This document shows, in pieces, positions 33,860-48,495 of a stretch of DNA of 64,000 nt. Made by a program: the position numbers and the translations under genes. Source of the stretch: Globisporangium splendens (Eukaryota; Oomycota; Peronosporomycetes; Pythiales; Pythiaceae); NCBI GenBank assembly GCA_006386115.1, contig VFIW01000085.1, positions 1 through 64,000 of the forward strand, read 5' to 3'. Under the pieces are notes generated by a model, which worked only from the letters and a program-made list of their open reading frames with translations, made no database searches and had not been told where the DNA came from. Numbering within the stretch: the stretch's first letter is position 1; each line of letters starts with the position of its first letter.

Positions 33860-36205
33860 ATGCGGACAATGATCACGATGATGCGCGTGGGACTCGCGCT
33901 CGTCTTCCTCCTGAGTGCGCATTGTGCCGCTGCGTCGAGTCGCATCGCGTTGACACGCGTCGAACGTGGCATCACGCGTGGCAGGCACCTCAATGAGCTC
34001 CCCAATGGCGACGCCAGCAGACAGAAAGAACGTGATGGCGGCGATGGAGGATCGGCCACCGACGAGAGCAGCACACTGGAAGACAGAGCGGCGCAGACGA
34101 GGTTTTCGCTGTATCGCGGCAACGCGACATCGGGAAGTGGCGCCGCCGAGCGCGTGACGCCGACGCTGCCGCCAGGTGCAAGCGCAGCTTCAACGGTCAA
34201 AGCGCTGAGCGCCGACTCCGACACCGCTGCGCTCGCGGGAGCCGATAAGAAAGGGTACACGTTTGGCGGCACTCGATACACGAACGACCGGTTGACCCCT
34301 GTGCTCAAGAAGGACGACACGCCAGCGACACTGAATCCGGCCACAGTGAAGCCAAGCCCAGTAGAATCGACATCACCTGCGCCTTCGTCTGAAAAACCCA
34401 CGGAGGCGCCAAAACCGACGACAGCAACTCCAGCGGTAACGACCCAGGCTCCCCCCGCCACGCCAGTTCCTACGACTCAGCCTCCTGCAACGCCAGCACC
34501 AACGATCCAAGCACTCGTGACACCAGCTCCGACAACTCAGGTACCCACTACACCGGCTCCGACAACCCATGTTCCCGTAACGCCAGTTCCAACAATAACC
34601 AGCCGTTCACCGACTTCCAGTCCCACACTCACGCCTCCTGCTACAACGTCCATTGCATCACCACTGCCAACAGCAGCTTCTCCTCCAGCAGCCACGCCAG
34701 CACCAAAAACTCCAGAATCGTCAACACCGAAGAGCGAGATTACCATCACTTCTGCGCCAACGGCAACCAAAAACCCTTCCAGTCCCACCGTCGCGCCAAC
34801 CTCAAAGCCACAGCCAGTGACTACAAATCCGCCAGCATCCACACAAACGTCTTACACACCAACTCCAAAGTCAGTTCCACAATCGCCACCAGCAGCACCA
34901 GCAGCTACGAACACCACTGCACCAGTTCCGCAGACCACTCAAACAAAACCACCAGTGTCCAATGCTGCTGGTATGTCGCTTTCTTCGCCGTCATCAGCCG
35001 CTACCCCGTCACCCAAAGTACGTCCTGTGTCTGCTATGCCATTTGCCCAAACTCCGTCTCCTGCTCCAGCCAATGCGCCATCTCCAGAGGCAAGTGCGGA
35101 CCAGCAAGTTGGGAAAAGCACCCATTCATCGCCAACGATGTCTCGCGCTCCTGTAATCTCAACTCCAGTTCCAAGCGCAACACCAGCACCAACTCAAAGA
35201 CCAGTTTCAACTCCGCCTTCTGCTAGCAACGCTGTTGTCGATGGCGGTGCGTCGCTTCCAGCTACTGGACCGACCAGCACTTCAAACGGCAAGCAATCAA
35301 CCGATTTGCTACCTTCTAGTTCGAGTAGCGCTGAGAAAAAGCCATCTCCATATCCCCAATCTCGTCCCAGTGAGAAAGCTACAACTACTGCTGGTCAACC
35401 AGGCACTGTTCATCCAGCAAAACCGGTGGAACCAAGTCCGACAACAGCAGACTCGACGACTTCAAGCGAGAATGCTGCTGCTACTGACGGTCCAGCAGGA
35501 CAGAAACAGCCGCAAGCATCCAGCTCTGCAACCTCTCAACCAACTCAACACCAGAAGCAAGACCCTCACTCTCCAAGAAACCCAACAGACCCATTATCGG
35601 CCAAGAATACTAACTCGTATAATTCACCGAGTTCTGGGCAATCGGCTTCGTCATCCGGGCTACCACCAGGTGACTCGAGTACTTCCGACCAGAACGGCAA
35701 AGACCCATCGAACAGCAGCAAGAGTCCGCCTGCGCAAAGTACCAGCTCCCAGGCCAGCAAAGCGTCGAACTCGGCTGATGACCGCCCAGGAACAGTAAAA
35801 GCGCCGTCGCAGTCTACTGGAAGCACGTTCGTGAACCAAGCGCAGTCATCGTCACAAGCTCCGAAATCGGAACCGGTAGTCTCAGCGCAGCCTCCGTCTC
35901 AAGCACCGCAAGGTGCTGTGTGGTCAAGTCCACCCACCCAACCCAGTCAGCCAAAGGGTCAGTCAGGCTCCTACTCAACGCCAGCACAACCGCACACCGT
36001 GCAAACCACGTACCAGAACAGCCAGTCTGCTGGATATTCAACGAGCTCTCAGCGAGGAAGCTCCTACTCGACGAAAAGCCAATCTTCCAGCGAGAGCCAC
36101 TTCTCAACGTCAACCTCAACCAACTTGGATGACTTGAAGCTCAAAGGCAAGGACATCGTCAATCAAATCAAGGAAGGCGTGCACTCTGTGCTTTCGCTAG
36201 GCTGA
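33860..36205 (+). CDS. Large secreted Thr/Pro/Ser-rich mucin-like protein
   Basis: A single-exon 781-residue protein. A signal peptide covers about residues 1-25 (VGLALVFLLSAHCAAA). Residues 26-155 are mixed sequence with basic and acidic stretches. From about 160 to 740 the protein is almost wholly Thr, Pro, Ser, Ala and Gln, with imprecise repeats such as TPAPTTQVP in the first half and Ser/Gln-rich sequence in the second. It ends in a short amphipathic helix (DLKLKGKDIVNQIKEGVHSV) without a GPI signal. Secretion and dense O-glycosylation are expected, perhaps as a coat or adhesive. The frame is intact, unlike its neighbour at 32224. Confidence 0.82.
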   Translation: MRTMITMMRVGLALVFLLSAHCAAASSRIALTRVERGITRGRHLNELPNGDASRQKERDGGDGGSATDESSTLEDRAAQTRFSLYRGNATSGSGAAERVTPTLPPGASAASTVKALSADSDTAALAGADKKGYTFGGTRYTNDRLTPVLKKDDTPATLNPATVKPSPVESTSPAPSSEKPTEAPKPTTATPAVTTQAPPATPVPTTQPPATPAPTIQALVTPAPTTQVPTTPAPTTHVPVTPVPTITSRSPTSSPTLTPPATTSIASPLPTAASPPAATPAPKTPESSTPKSEITITSAPTATKNPSSPTVAPTSKPQPVTTNPPASTQTSYTPTPKSVPQSPPAAPAATNTTAPVPQTTQTKPPVSNAAGMSLSSPSSAATPSPKVRPVSAMPFAQTPSPAPANAPSPEASADQQVGKSTHSSPTMSRAPVISTPVPSATPAPTQRPVSTPPSASNAVVDGGASLPATGPTSTSNGKQSTDLLPSSSSSAEKKPSPYPQSRPSEKATTTAGQPGTVHPAKPVEPSPTTADSTTSSENAAATDGPAGQKQPQASSSATSQPTQHQKQDPHSPRNPTDPLSAKNTNSYNSPSSGQSASSSGLPPGDSSTSDQNGKDPSNSSKSPPAQSTSSQASKASNSADDRPGTVKAPSQSTGSTFVNQAQSSSQAPKSEPVVSAQPPSQAPQGAVWSSPPTQPSQPKGQSGSYSTPAQPHTVQTTYQNSQSAGYSTSSQRGSSYSTKSQSSSESHFSTSTSTNLDDLKLKGKDIVNQIKEGVHSVLSLG

Positions 36206-36951
36206 CATCCCGTCGTGAGCACCGTGTCCACGTATGTGTCGCGTCAGCTAGTTGTAACTTGTTCGTTCAAATGTATGTAGCCAGTCCTAAATCCAAGAAG
36301 CAGAGACAAAGATGAGATATTGTGGTGTTCCCGTGCACTCGAAGTACCTTTTTTGCATGCGTCAGTCCATGTAATAGGCAGGATAAGGCGTCTCGTGAAG
36401 TGAAACGACTTTGGTGGAAGCCTCTTGGCCAGCATTGCATCACAGAGAAGAAACAAGCGGACGAGAAACAGAAGCCGTCACGAATGGCACGAACGATCTG
36501 TGTGAGGTGCGCAGTTGCCTCGTTCAGCATTCAACTTGGCTTCATTGCGCTCTCTAGATTGTATGCTGACGATGTCATCCTTGTGTCAGGGTCGTGCTCC
36601 CAACGGATCAGCTGGTGTGTGTGACGTGCACGGGACCACATCCGCAAGTGCGCCATATTATCGACGCGTTAGAACAGCAATCTCTCGTTACCCATCCGCA
36701 GCAACGATGCGAGAGACCCGGTCAGGTTATGCCTGCAGGCAATAGCATCATCACGTCAGCATCCGTGGAGAAGCCGACGGCAAAGCCACGCTCTGGATGG
36801 AAGTTGGTGCTCGTGCGGTTTGGCCAAAGTAAGAGCACCACAAATACTGCGTTGCTTTTGGTGCGCACCAATGTGCGAAGATGAAATTTCTGGTTGACCT
36901 CATGTCGACATTTTGTCGAACCTCTCGTTAGATCTTCAATCATATTCTCGT
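36206..36951. other. Intergenic, no gene seen
   Basis: No supported gene. A short YADD-like translation near 36560 is discussed among the rejected items. Confidence 0.45.
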
Positions 36952-39182
36952 ATGCACGGTGTTCTCAATGACTTGGATATCCTGGAGCTTCAGTCACGTG
37001 AACTGCCGGATCCCGTCGACGAGGGCGAGCGCGACGATGAAGACGATCGTGTCACGGAGAAAGCTGAGGTATCTTCCAGTAATGCGATTCGCCCTTTGGC
37101 GATCTCACTCCAGCGCTCAAGCTTTTCGTCACAAAGGATGACACCTGAAATCAAGTTGATTAGGCGCGAACACGTCAGTTCAAGAGAAGATACCTTGAGA
37201 GAAGCACCTTTACACACCCACCGTCCTGTCGGCAAACGCCACAGGATCTTCAGCCTGCGCTCGCCTCGGTATCACAACCGTAAACGCCGACTCAGATCGC
37301 CAGCGCTAGAGCGACGCAACTGGAAACACCAATGGCCACGTCGTTCATTGCGCTCGGCGAATGCCCTTGTGAGAAGGGGGGAACGAGGTTGGCTGCTGTG
37401 GAGATCGCTCTACTCCATTACGCACGTGCAGATCACGCAGAAAGTGGCGCGCGAGAGAAGCATCGAATCTTGTGCTGCGATGCAATTTCTGGATCAGCTG
37501 TCAGCACTTGAAGCAGAAATCTCCAGTTTACTGCTCTTTGTGCGCGACGCTGCGAACGCGAAAAGCGGAGTATGTAAAATTGACGAGCTCTTGCCTCCCA
37601 TTCTTCGTGTTGTGCGCGTGCTTAACCAGCACAAATGAGATCAGCAACCGTCGGCGGCAGCAAAAGTCCCGATCAACGAGCACACGCAGGATTTGGCACG
37701 GGCGATGAAGGACGCGAGAGCGCAGTCACTGCTTCGGATCCCAGTCGTCGTCGAAAGCTGGGTCATTTGTGCCAAGTGGGGAGCCTTCTGGCGCAATCAG
37801 AGGACCGAGTATGCTTGCCTGTGCGACGACGGCATCTTGTACTTCTTCTCCAACGAGAAGCGTTGCACCGAGTACCTTTTCGAGCTCGCTCGTGTACGCA
37901 ATGGCGTGACTTCCAACTCTGGCAAGAAGAACATCAAGGAGAATGTGCCAAAAAGTCAAATCGACTTTTCAAAGGAAGGCCACGGCTGGAGCGTTCGGAA
38001 AGGCGATACGAGTATGGACACGCGGAATCGCCACGCATTCGCGCTCTTTGATACATGCAACAAGCTGCGCCACATATTGGATGTCAACACCAAAGACGAG
38101 GCGGACGCGTGGGTCGCTGCGATTAGCGCTGAGCTGAGTCACAATCAGCTTTGCACCACTCTCAAAAGCTTCTTTACACCTGCAGATCACGCAGACACAA
38201 GCCAGCCAAATGACACAGCGAAAGCGATTCCAGATCTTATCCAATTGCGGCAACGCAGAGAGAGCTTACCCCAACGCATCACTTTCAAGCCCGGCCAACG
38301 AGTTAAGTTCTCGTTGCGGTGGCTCCATGCACAAATGGAACGTCTGAAGCACGGCGCTCGACAACAGCGCCTCAAATCCATGAATCTGAACCAGGCTATG
38401 AAGGACTTTCGAAGGGACTCGATCCAGATCAACGGGACTGTACATCCTGGAACTTGCATGAACCAGATTTTCATGACATTGATGGCAACGATCCGTCGCT
38501 GTTTACTGTCGTCAGATATTCGTCGAGACGCTTCGAAGCATGGAGATTCTTCAAAGCACAAGCAATTGGGTTCTTCGTGCTCATTAGTAGCAGCCGAAAT
38601 GGTTGCGATGCGTCTTGCAAAAGAGCTGCTGATCTGCAGTTCCCGAACGAATGGCGAAGGAGACATCCTAGACGCATTGCATCTGGTGATTCCGAGCGAC
38701 CACTTTTGCATTTGCCCCAAAGGACAGACAATGGAGCCGATCAGAGTCCGTTTGTCCAGTCAGCCCTCAGCGTCGATCGGGAGTACATTTCTGGTTCCTG
38801 CGGCTGGAATCACGATCAAGATGACGTACAGCATCATCCCCAACGACTCCTGCAGCAACGGCAGCACCAATGTTGACACTGATCGTGCTGAGCATAATCC
38901 GTGCGACATCTTGGGCGATATAGAAAACGGAAACGCCACACGATGCCAAGCTACGACAAAGATGGAGCAATTTGACGTCGTTGGCGCGTATCACAAGAAG
39001 TTGATCGGCAATTTTCACAACTGGGAGGAACTTGAGGGTGATGTAAGTATTGAGTTTTTTGCCTAGGCAACGATAGCCCATCTTTAATAGTTCGACATTT
39101 TTCAACCTAGCAGGTGATTAAACCAGGAAAATACACGATTCGATTTGGACACTCAACAAAGTCACTGATTGGCCTGGTCTGA
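36952..39182 (+). CDS. PH-domain protein with a possible GOLD-like C-terminus
   Basis: Three exons, 36952-37569, 37645-39042 and 39114-39182, give about 694 residues. The first 200 residues are Arg/Ser-rich and end in a helix. A PH domain follows at about 240-350, starting WVICAKWGAFW and ending with the conserved Trp in DEADAWVAAISAEL. A later basic part and a region of predicted beta strands end in DVIKPGKYTIRFGHSTKS, which resembles the last strands of GOLD domains. The 75-nt intron at 37570-37644 has a strong GTATGT donor and removes an in-frame TGA; without it the gene would be interrupted. Role is probably membrane-lipid sensing; no closer family was recognised. Confidence 0.65.
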
Positions 39183-40105
39183 TCTTCACTTTCGCAACGA
39201 ATCCGAACTGATGCGTCGAGTATTTGCTGAGTTCAACATCCACCACGGCTTGGGTGCTGGTACATCAGTGGGCTTGGACCCATCGATGGACTTCGTGCAA
39301 GCGCTTGCATCTTGCCGGCGTGCCGCTTGGGGTGCAGTCGACTTCACCTTCACTGCTGTCGTCGCTGTCAACGGCACCATGCGGTGCTGTAGCAGGAGCT
39401 TAAAGCTTTCGATCTTTCGGAATCGCGAGTACTTCGAACATCAGCATCGAGTACATTGCGTTCACTTCGACGTGATACGACGTGAGCTGAAACGTGTCCA
39501 CTGGCTCATCATCGTCGGGGGATAGATAGCCTCTCAAATATCCTTCACCGAGAGTATAATACAGCTTGCATGCAACGCTTGGATGCACCTTTCGAAGCCA
39601 ATCGTTTCTCGCTGTTTCCTTGCCACGCATCACGTGAGATGCGGATCAAATATCCCTCCATTGTGCGCACAAAATGCGAAAACGAAAATGGAGACGATGC
39701 ATCCATAGTATTTTCCTTGTCTTGCTTCCCTGACTGAGAACAGATAAGCAGGGCGAATGTCTTCATGTGCCTCTACTCCGCCTTCAGCGACTTGTGCCGC
39801 AAACTCGCTTTATCATCCTCAAATCTGAACGTGCGGGTGGAGCCACTTGATGGCGTCTTCTTCTATTTTGCCGCCAATCACGCTGAAGCACTCAGGTTTT
39901 GAACAGTACTCACTATCCACCATCAATCGGAACGCTGATGCCAGCAAAAAAAAACTCTCCGCATCGTTGTCACTAGTTTTACAACAAGCAGGTTACATAG
40001 TGCGCTTCACTCACCTCGTCTTGGGGAAAACTTACGCCTCGCATTCGCAGTACGTTGCAAGCAACAGAAGGGCTTCATGACGCAGGACTGTTATTTTGAG
40101 CAGCT
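39183..40105. other. Mostly non-coding; contains a broken PH fragment
   Basis: Besides the PH fragment listed separately, the minus strand at about 39820-39950 reads EYCSKPECFSVIGG before a stop, perhaps an old exon. Nothing else is supported. Confidence 0.4.
39400..39706 (-). pseudogene. PH-domain fragment, frameshifted
   Basis: From the Met at 39706 one frame gives MEGYLIRIS, a typical PH opening. The fold continues in another frame from about 39620 as NDWLRKVHPSVACKLYYTLG and further beta strands (MYSMLMFEVLAI), then stops at 39400 before the final PH helix. The change of frame near 39630 is not explained by a plausible intron (only about 15 nt available). It looks like a decayed copy, convergent with the intact PH gene at 36952. 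Confidence 0.5.
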
Positions 40106-41813
40106 TTAAGAGGATACCTCAATGTTTCCATGGTTTTGGCTACGTGCTATTGGTGACTTGGCCGTTGCACATTTGGAGTCAGAAGATCCAGCCGCCGATT
40201 CCTTGGTTGCGCCGGCGCTCCCAGTTGGCGACGATGTCAGAGATGACGTTCGCGGCGAAATGTCCAGATCGTCTTCGCTGTACTGCTGACTTGTCCGAAG
40301 GTGACGCGCGTAGAGCTTCAGAACCAAGTCCACTAAATCTTGTTTCTCGATGCAGGACACATCACCGTAGCCAACTCGGTCAATCGCTTCTTTGAGCTGC
40401 TTCACCGACATACCTGGGACAGAGTCCACTGACTCGCCTTGCGGCAACGGGTTCTTAAATACTTTGAGGGGCTTCTTTTTCGGAGACACAGCACTGGGGT
40501 ACGTCTCTAAGTGAAGCGGCATCAACCCGACCATCACGCGAAGAAACTGGGTCGCTTGTACGAAAAAATCGTTGGGTCGAGGACTGTTGTGTCCGCCCTG
40601 GAAATTGAATAACTGATTTGGGCCATTGTGAAGCTTGTACAGCGCACTCACATGATGAGGTCCGACTAGCTCATCTTGATTTCCCGCCACGAAAAACGCT
40701 GGAATGGTGCACCTGGAGAGCAAAAAAATGGACAAAGAATCCACCGTCGGTCAGTTGCTGTGCCATGCAAGCAAACCAAAAATGCTCTCGATCGGCACGT
40801 ACTTGTTCACTCTCGCGATGGGTTTCAGCTTGAACATATCGAACTTTGCTCTATTCTTGATATCGCGGCGAATTAATCTCATGACGAGTTTCACAGCGAT
40901 TTTTGGGACACCCAATTTGCCCTCATCCACCAGCTCGGTTGCGAGGCGCGGCAGACTGGAAAAGGGAGAATCCAGCACCATCGCATTGATCTGCGGATCA
41001 TTCTGCGCGTACATCAATGCCGCGACAGCCCCCATGCTCCTTCCCCACAGACAAATGCTGGACGTCTCCTCCGAGTTGCGTAGATACTCCACCACTGTCG
41101 CGATATCGCTCTGCTCGTGGTACCCAAGCGATACGTATTTGCCCTGTGAAAGCCCCGACCCGGCAAAATCCAATGCGAATACGCTGAATCCGGCAGGAAT
41201 CGCGTGGGTCACGATCTCAAGTCCGCCCAGACGGCATGACGAGTTCCCATGTAGAATCACAATACACGGTAGCTTTGCACTGTATAATCAGTACGAAAAA
41301 AAGCGTTGTCAGCATCCACACTACATAACTGCACAAGCAAAATACACCAGCACGCCAAACGCACTCTTTCTCCGTGGTCTTGGGCTTCCACCAGCTGCAC
41401 TCGAGTGTGTAGCCGCCAGGGTTCTTGAGCTGCAGGTCGACGCGGTGTGTGACGACGTCGTTGATAAGCGCGTGTTTGGGACCGAGGTCCTCGATCGTGT
41501 ACTGCGCACGCAGCGGCCGGATCACCGTCATCACGAGACCCTCGTAGCCCTCCTTGATCATCGACCACATGCTGCGCCGCTGCTCGCCTGAACAATGAAC
41601 GAATGGCCAAATGACCCACAGCAGAAAGAATGAAGGAAAGAAAACAGAAGAAAACACACACATGGACACAAAATAGAGGGGTGAGCAGCCGCACACACAC
41701 ACACACGCATGCTCGCGCGGGAGAGGCACATTAGCGCCTTGTATACAACAGGCGTCGTCATACATAGAGAACGAAACGCACGAACCATTGGCGTTGGCGG
41801 CGGCTTCCCCCAT
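40106..41813 (-). CDS. Alpha/beta hydrolase with a C-terminal SAP-like domain
   Basis: Four exons, 41813-41786, 41587-41365, 41279-40803 and 40712-40106, give 444 residues. The hydrolase core (about residues 60-310) has the oxyanion-hole motif LHGNSS, the nucleophile elbow GRSMGA with Ser165, the acid in GNQDELV (Asp256) and the base in QGGHNSP (His284). It resembles the serine aminopeptidase/ABHD17-like group; the substrate may be lipid thioester or ester. At about 331-370 a helical segment MSVKQLKEAIDRVGYG...CIEKQDLVDLVL matches SAP-like domains. The tail is Ser-rich. There is no signal peptide. Confidence 0.78.
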
Positions 41814-42328
41814 GCTCCCGCGCTTCAAGAATCTCCTTTCCGCTTGCACTTGATGAATGCGGAGTGGAGCCCGAAAAGGGAAACCCTCTCAGACTTGATC
41901 GAGAGCAACTGCAGGAAAGCTTGTCTCGCTCTCTCTTGCACTCGCACAACCCTCTTCTATAGGCATCCTGTAATAGTTTAATTGTCGGTGTTAATTTGAG
42001 GTCTGTGTCATTTGGACTGCAGCTTTCAGGTAGAAGAATATCATTTGTTGGAGGTTGTGTAATTATATCATGGTTGCTAAACAGAGGGGCTGCTCGTGCT
42101 GGCTGGTTCACCTAGGTGCGATGGGTACAGCAGCGTCGAAAAAAGTCGCTGATTTACGCACTGCCTTTCCTTTACATACTTCTTACAAGCGACACCTTCT
42201 AAAGTACCGTATCGTCTTGTTCACTGACGATACTCGATCAACCCACCGTGTTTTGGAATTGAAGTGCTTATCCACTTGTTGCTGCTATTTTTTGGCGGGC
42301 TTTATTTTTGGCGGGCATATTTGCAGAC
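41814..42328. other. Divergent promoter region of hydrolase and UBR7 genes
   Basis: No gene. A CCTCCAAC-type unit like the one near 18800 occurs at about 42047-42054 on the minus strand. Two E2F-like sites lie next to the UBR7 start. Confidence 0.5.
42288..42315 (+). promoter_or_regulatory. Pair of E2F-like sites upstream of UBR7
   Basis: TTTTTGGCGGG occurs twice as a direct repeat, at 42289-42299 and 42305-42315, 16 bp apart and ending 13 bp before the UBR7 ATG. It fits the E2F/DP consensus TTTSSCGC in its TTTGGCGG core. Function is inferred from the motif only. Confidence 0.45.
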
Positions 42329-43927
42329 ATGAGCAACACCATCGACATGGAGAACGAGCGTCCCGCACAGACGCAGGCACCCGCGGAGGAACCAGCGCCG
42401 CAGCCGCAGGCACCACCGCAAGGAGCAGAAGGGACCAGCGGCATGCCGCCTGTAAACGCGAAAGAGCACTTGGCTGCGATTGGAGATGGCGCCGAACCTC
42501 AACGCATGGACGACGGCGAGGCGAGCGGCGCCGAGGAGGACGAGGAAGTGGTCGTGACGCTCGCCGACGTGCTTCATGAGGACGCGATGCTCACGGAGGC
42601 GGCCGACGCGGTGCTGGGAAACAGCAGTACGACTGATTGCAGCTATGCGATGGGATACATGCGCCAGGCGCTCTACGCGTGTCTGACATGCACACCCGAG
42701 TCGGAAGACGAGTCCAAGCGCGCGGGGGTCTGCTTGGTAAGTATTTGCGCTGAGGAATGGTATTGTGTGGGCAAAGAGCATGTGTGATGCTGACGCTTGT
42801 GATTTGTGTTCACGGTCTGCATTGTTGCTTTTTCTGTGGTAGGCATGCACCTACAATTGCCATGAGGGTCATGTCCTCGTTGAGCTGTATACGAAGCGCA
42901 ACTTTCGCTGTGATTGCGGCAACGACAAGTTCCCAAAAGGTATGTGAGGTGTCACTCTTGCAAGCGTCCTTACGTGCGCGGTGGGCTAATGCGCATGATG
43001 CAATGTGATCACTCTGGTTGTTTCAACTTTTGTTTACTAGAAAACCCTTGCAAGCTACTCAGCGACAAGGCGCCGCAGAACGAGCGCAACGTGTACTCGC
43101 AGAACTTTACGGGGAAGTACTGCTCGTGTCACCGTCCGTACCCAGACCCCGAGGCAACGACGCCGGAAGTGATGGTGCAGTGTGTGGTCTGTGAGGACTG
43201 GCTGCACGACGAGCACATCTTCAGCGATGGCGATGTGAGCCAAATCCCCGACGACTTTGACGACTTTATCTGCATTGCGTGCATGGAGAAGCATCAGTTC
43301 CTCCTGGCTTATGACGTGGACGACGAGGAAGAAGATGAGGTCACCGAGCAAGCAAAGGAAAAAAGTGCCGTCGCCAACCAGGAAGCTCAAGGTGCTGAAA
43401 CCTCTGCTGCTACTGAGCAGCAAGCTGAGAATGGTGATGCTACTACTGGTCAGCAGAAGGAAGAGAAAGCAGAGCTTCCCTCAGTGCCAGATTGCATTCT
43501 CGAGAAGAAACTCCAAGCGCTCGAAAATCGCGAGGACGCGGCAGAGCTGAAGAAAGTTCGTCCCACGTTTTGGGCACGTGAGTGGCGCGAGGCGCTCTGC
43601 AAGTGCTCGAAGTGTGTGGCTCGGTTCGAAAAGGAGCACATCGCGTTCCTTCTGGACCCCGAGGATTCGTTGCAGGCGTACGAAGAAAGCGCTCGCGCGA
43701 GACAGCAGACCGAGGGAAGTGCCGAAGACATGGCGCAGAAGGCGTTCTCGTCCAAGCTCTCGCACCAGCAGCAGGTGGAGATGGCGATCGGCTACAACCA
43801 CATGAAGAACAGTCTGCAAGAGTACCTCGCGACGTTCGCTGCCGGCGGCAAAACGGTTCGCGCCGAAGACATTCAGTCGTTCTTTGAGGACCTGCGTCAG
43901 AAAAAGCGTCAGAAGACCGAGCCATAG
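42329..43927 (+). CDS. UBR7: UBR7-type putative E3 ubiquitin ligase
   Basis: Three exons, 42329-42736, 42843-42939 and 43041-43927, give 463 residues. After an acidic, Pro/Gln-rich lead, a UBR box (about residues 110-185) has the Cys/His pattern with ACTYNCHEGHVLVELY and FRCDCGND. A PHD-like zinc finger follows (YCSCHRPYPDP, VVCEDWLHDEHIF, FICIACMEKH). This combination defines UBR7, a nuclear/cytosolic protein linked to histone H2B ubiquitination in animals. An acidic Glu/Gln-rich linker and a helical C-terminus with CKCSKCVARFEKEHI follow, as in the family. Confidence 0.9.
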
Positions 43928-44109
43928 ATGGAGATCCATCATCACAAGAAAGAAATAAGCAGAACTATGCATTTTGTTTTCTTTATTTTAGTTATATAGT
44001 GGCAAGTACGCTGGCAGGCACGATGCGCGGGAAATAATTAGTTCGATGGCTTTGTTCGCTCTTCTTTCTTTCGACTGTCATCCCGTGCTCAACTCATGGG
44101 TCGAGCTAT
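43928..44109. other. Short convergent spacer
   Basis: Spacer between the stops of UBR7 and the dienoyl-CoA reductase gene; no feature recognised. Confidence 0.4.
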
Positions 44110-47677
<3,568 letters not shown>

Positions 47678-48099
47678 ATGGTGAAGGAATACACGCTCGA
47701 CGAGATCCGCCGCCTCGCGGACACGAACCCGGCGGAGCTGGAGAAGAAGTACCAGGCGTCGCGTGCCGCGACCGCCAACCTGGTGGCCCGCGCTAAGGCC
47801 GGCATCGCCGCGCGCCAGAGCGCTCCAGCAGCCACGCGCTTCCACGCTTGGGCGCAGGGCTACGGCGAGCGCTTCATCTACACCGGCAGCGTCAAGCCGA
47901 TCGTGCACATGATGCTCGTCGTCGGTATCGCCGGCATTGGTGTTGAGTACTGGTGCCACCACAGTAAGTGCCGTTGATTTGATATGATTGTAGTATTGGT
48001 TGAAAGATCGTGGACGAAATACTTATGACTGCGTTTGTCGCGATAATTATTATCGTAGGACACCACAAGGCCCACGCCGCCGAAGAGAAGCACCACTAG
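47678..48099 (+). CDS. Small single-span membrane protein, possibly mitochondrial
   Basis: Two exons, 47678-47963 and 48059-48099, give 108 residues. The first 65 residues are helical and charged; a transmembrane segment follows (IVHMMLVVGIAGIGVEYW), then a His-rich tail. Size and layout resemble small subunits of mitochondrial F1Fo ATP synthase such as subunit f, but I cannot align it firmly. Intron donor GTAAGT and the phase agree. Codon use is like highly expressed genes (strongly G/C at third positions), which supports a real gene. Confidence 0.6.
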
Positions 48100-48495
48100 A
48101 CAGCTACGCACAGGGTGGATTCTCCGGTCATGCACTCGATTAAAAGCACAGAGCACGTGAATCGGCGGCACTAAGGGATGTCCGGATATTTGAAACAAAC
48201 AGAACCAACAGGTCGTCTGCGCTCTTGTTTTCCTTTCGTTTCGTTTTGGCAATTCGTTTTTTCGTATTGGTTCCTCGGCGATATGAAGATTTTACTCAAG
48301 CGCGAGAGCGAATGGGAGGTGTGTCTCTGTGTCGGATCCAGCAATGGCGACGCATATGCACAACAACAACAGCAGGCCCAGAAGAAAATATAAAACAGGA
48401 AGAAAAAAATGAACAGAAACAATCCCAAGCCGTGTCCGCAGTGTGCCTGTATGATGAATGGGTTTGTTCATTCAGCGTCTATTGTGACATGCTCA
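48100..48495. other. Convergent spacer, no gene seen
   Basis: AT-rich sequence between two stop codons; nothing recognised. Confidence 0.45.

Noticed and set aside
33900..34010. Possible RXLR effector motif in the mucin-like protein (RGRHLNEL near residue 38)
   Set aside because: It reads RHLN, not RxLR, and no dEER motif follows; the rest is a mucin-like repeat protein.
36540..36610. LYADDVILVSG, resembling the YADD block of LINE reverse transcriptases
   Set aside because: No other reverse transcriptase block is found on either side in any frame, so it is probably chance.
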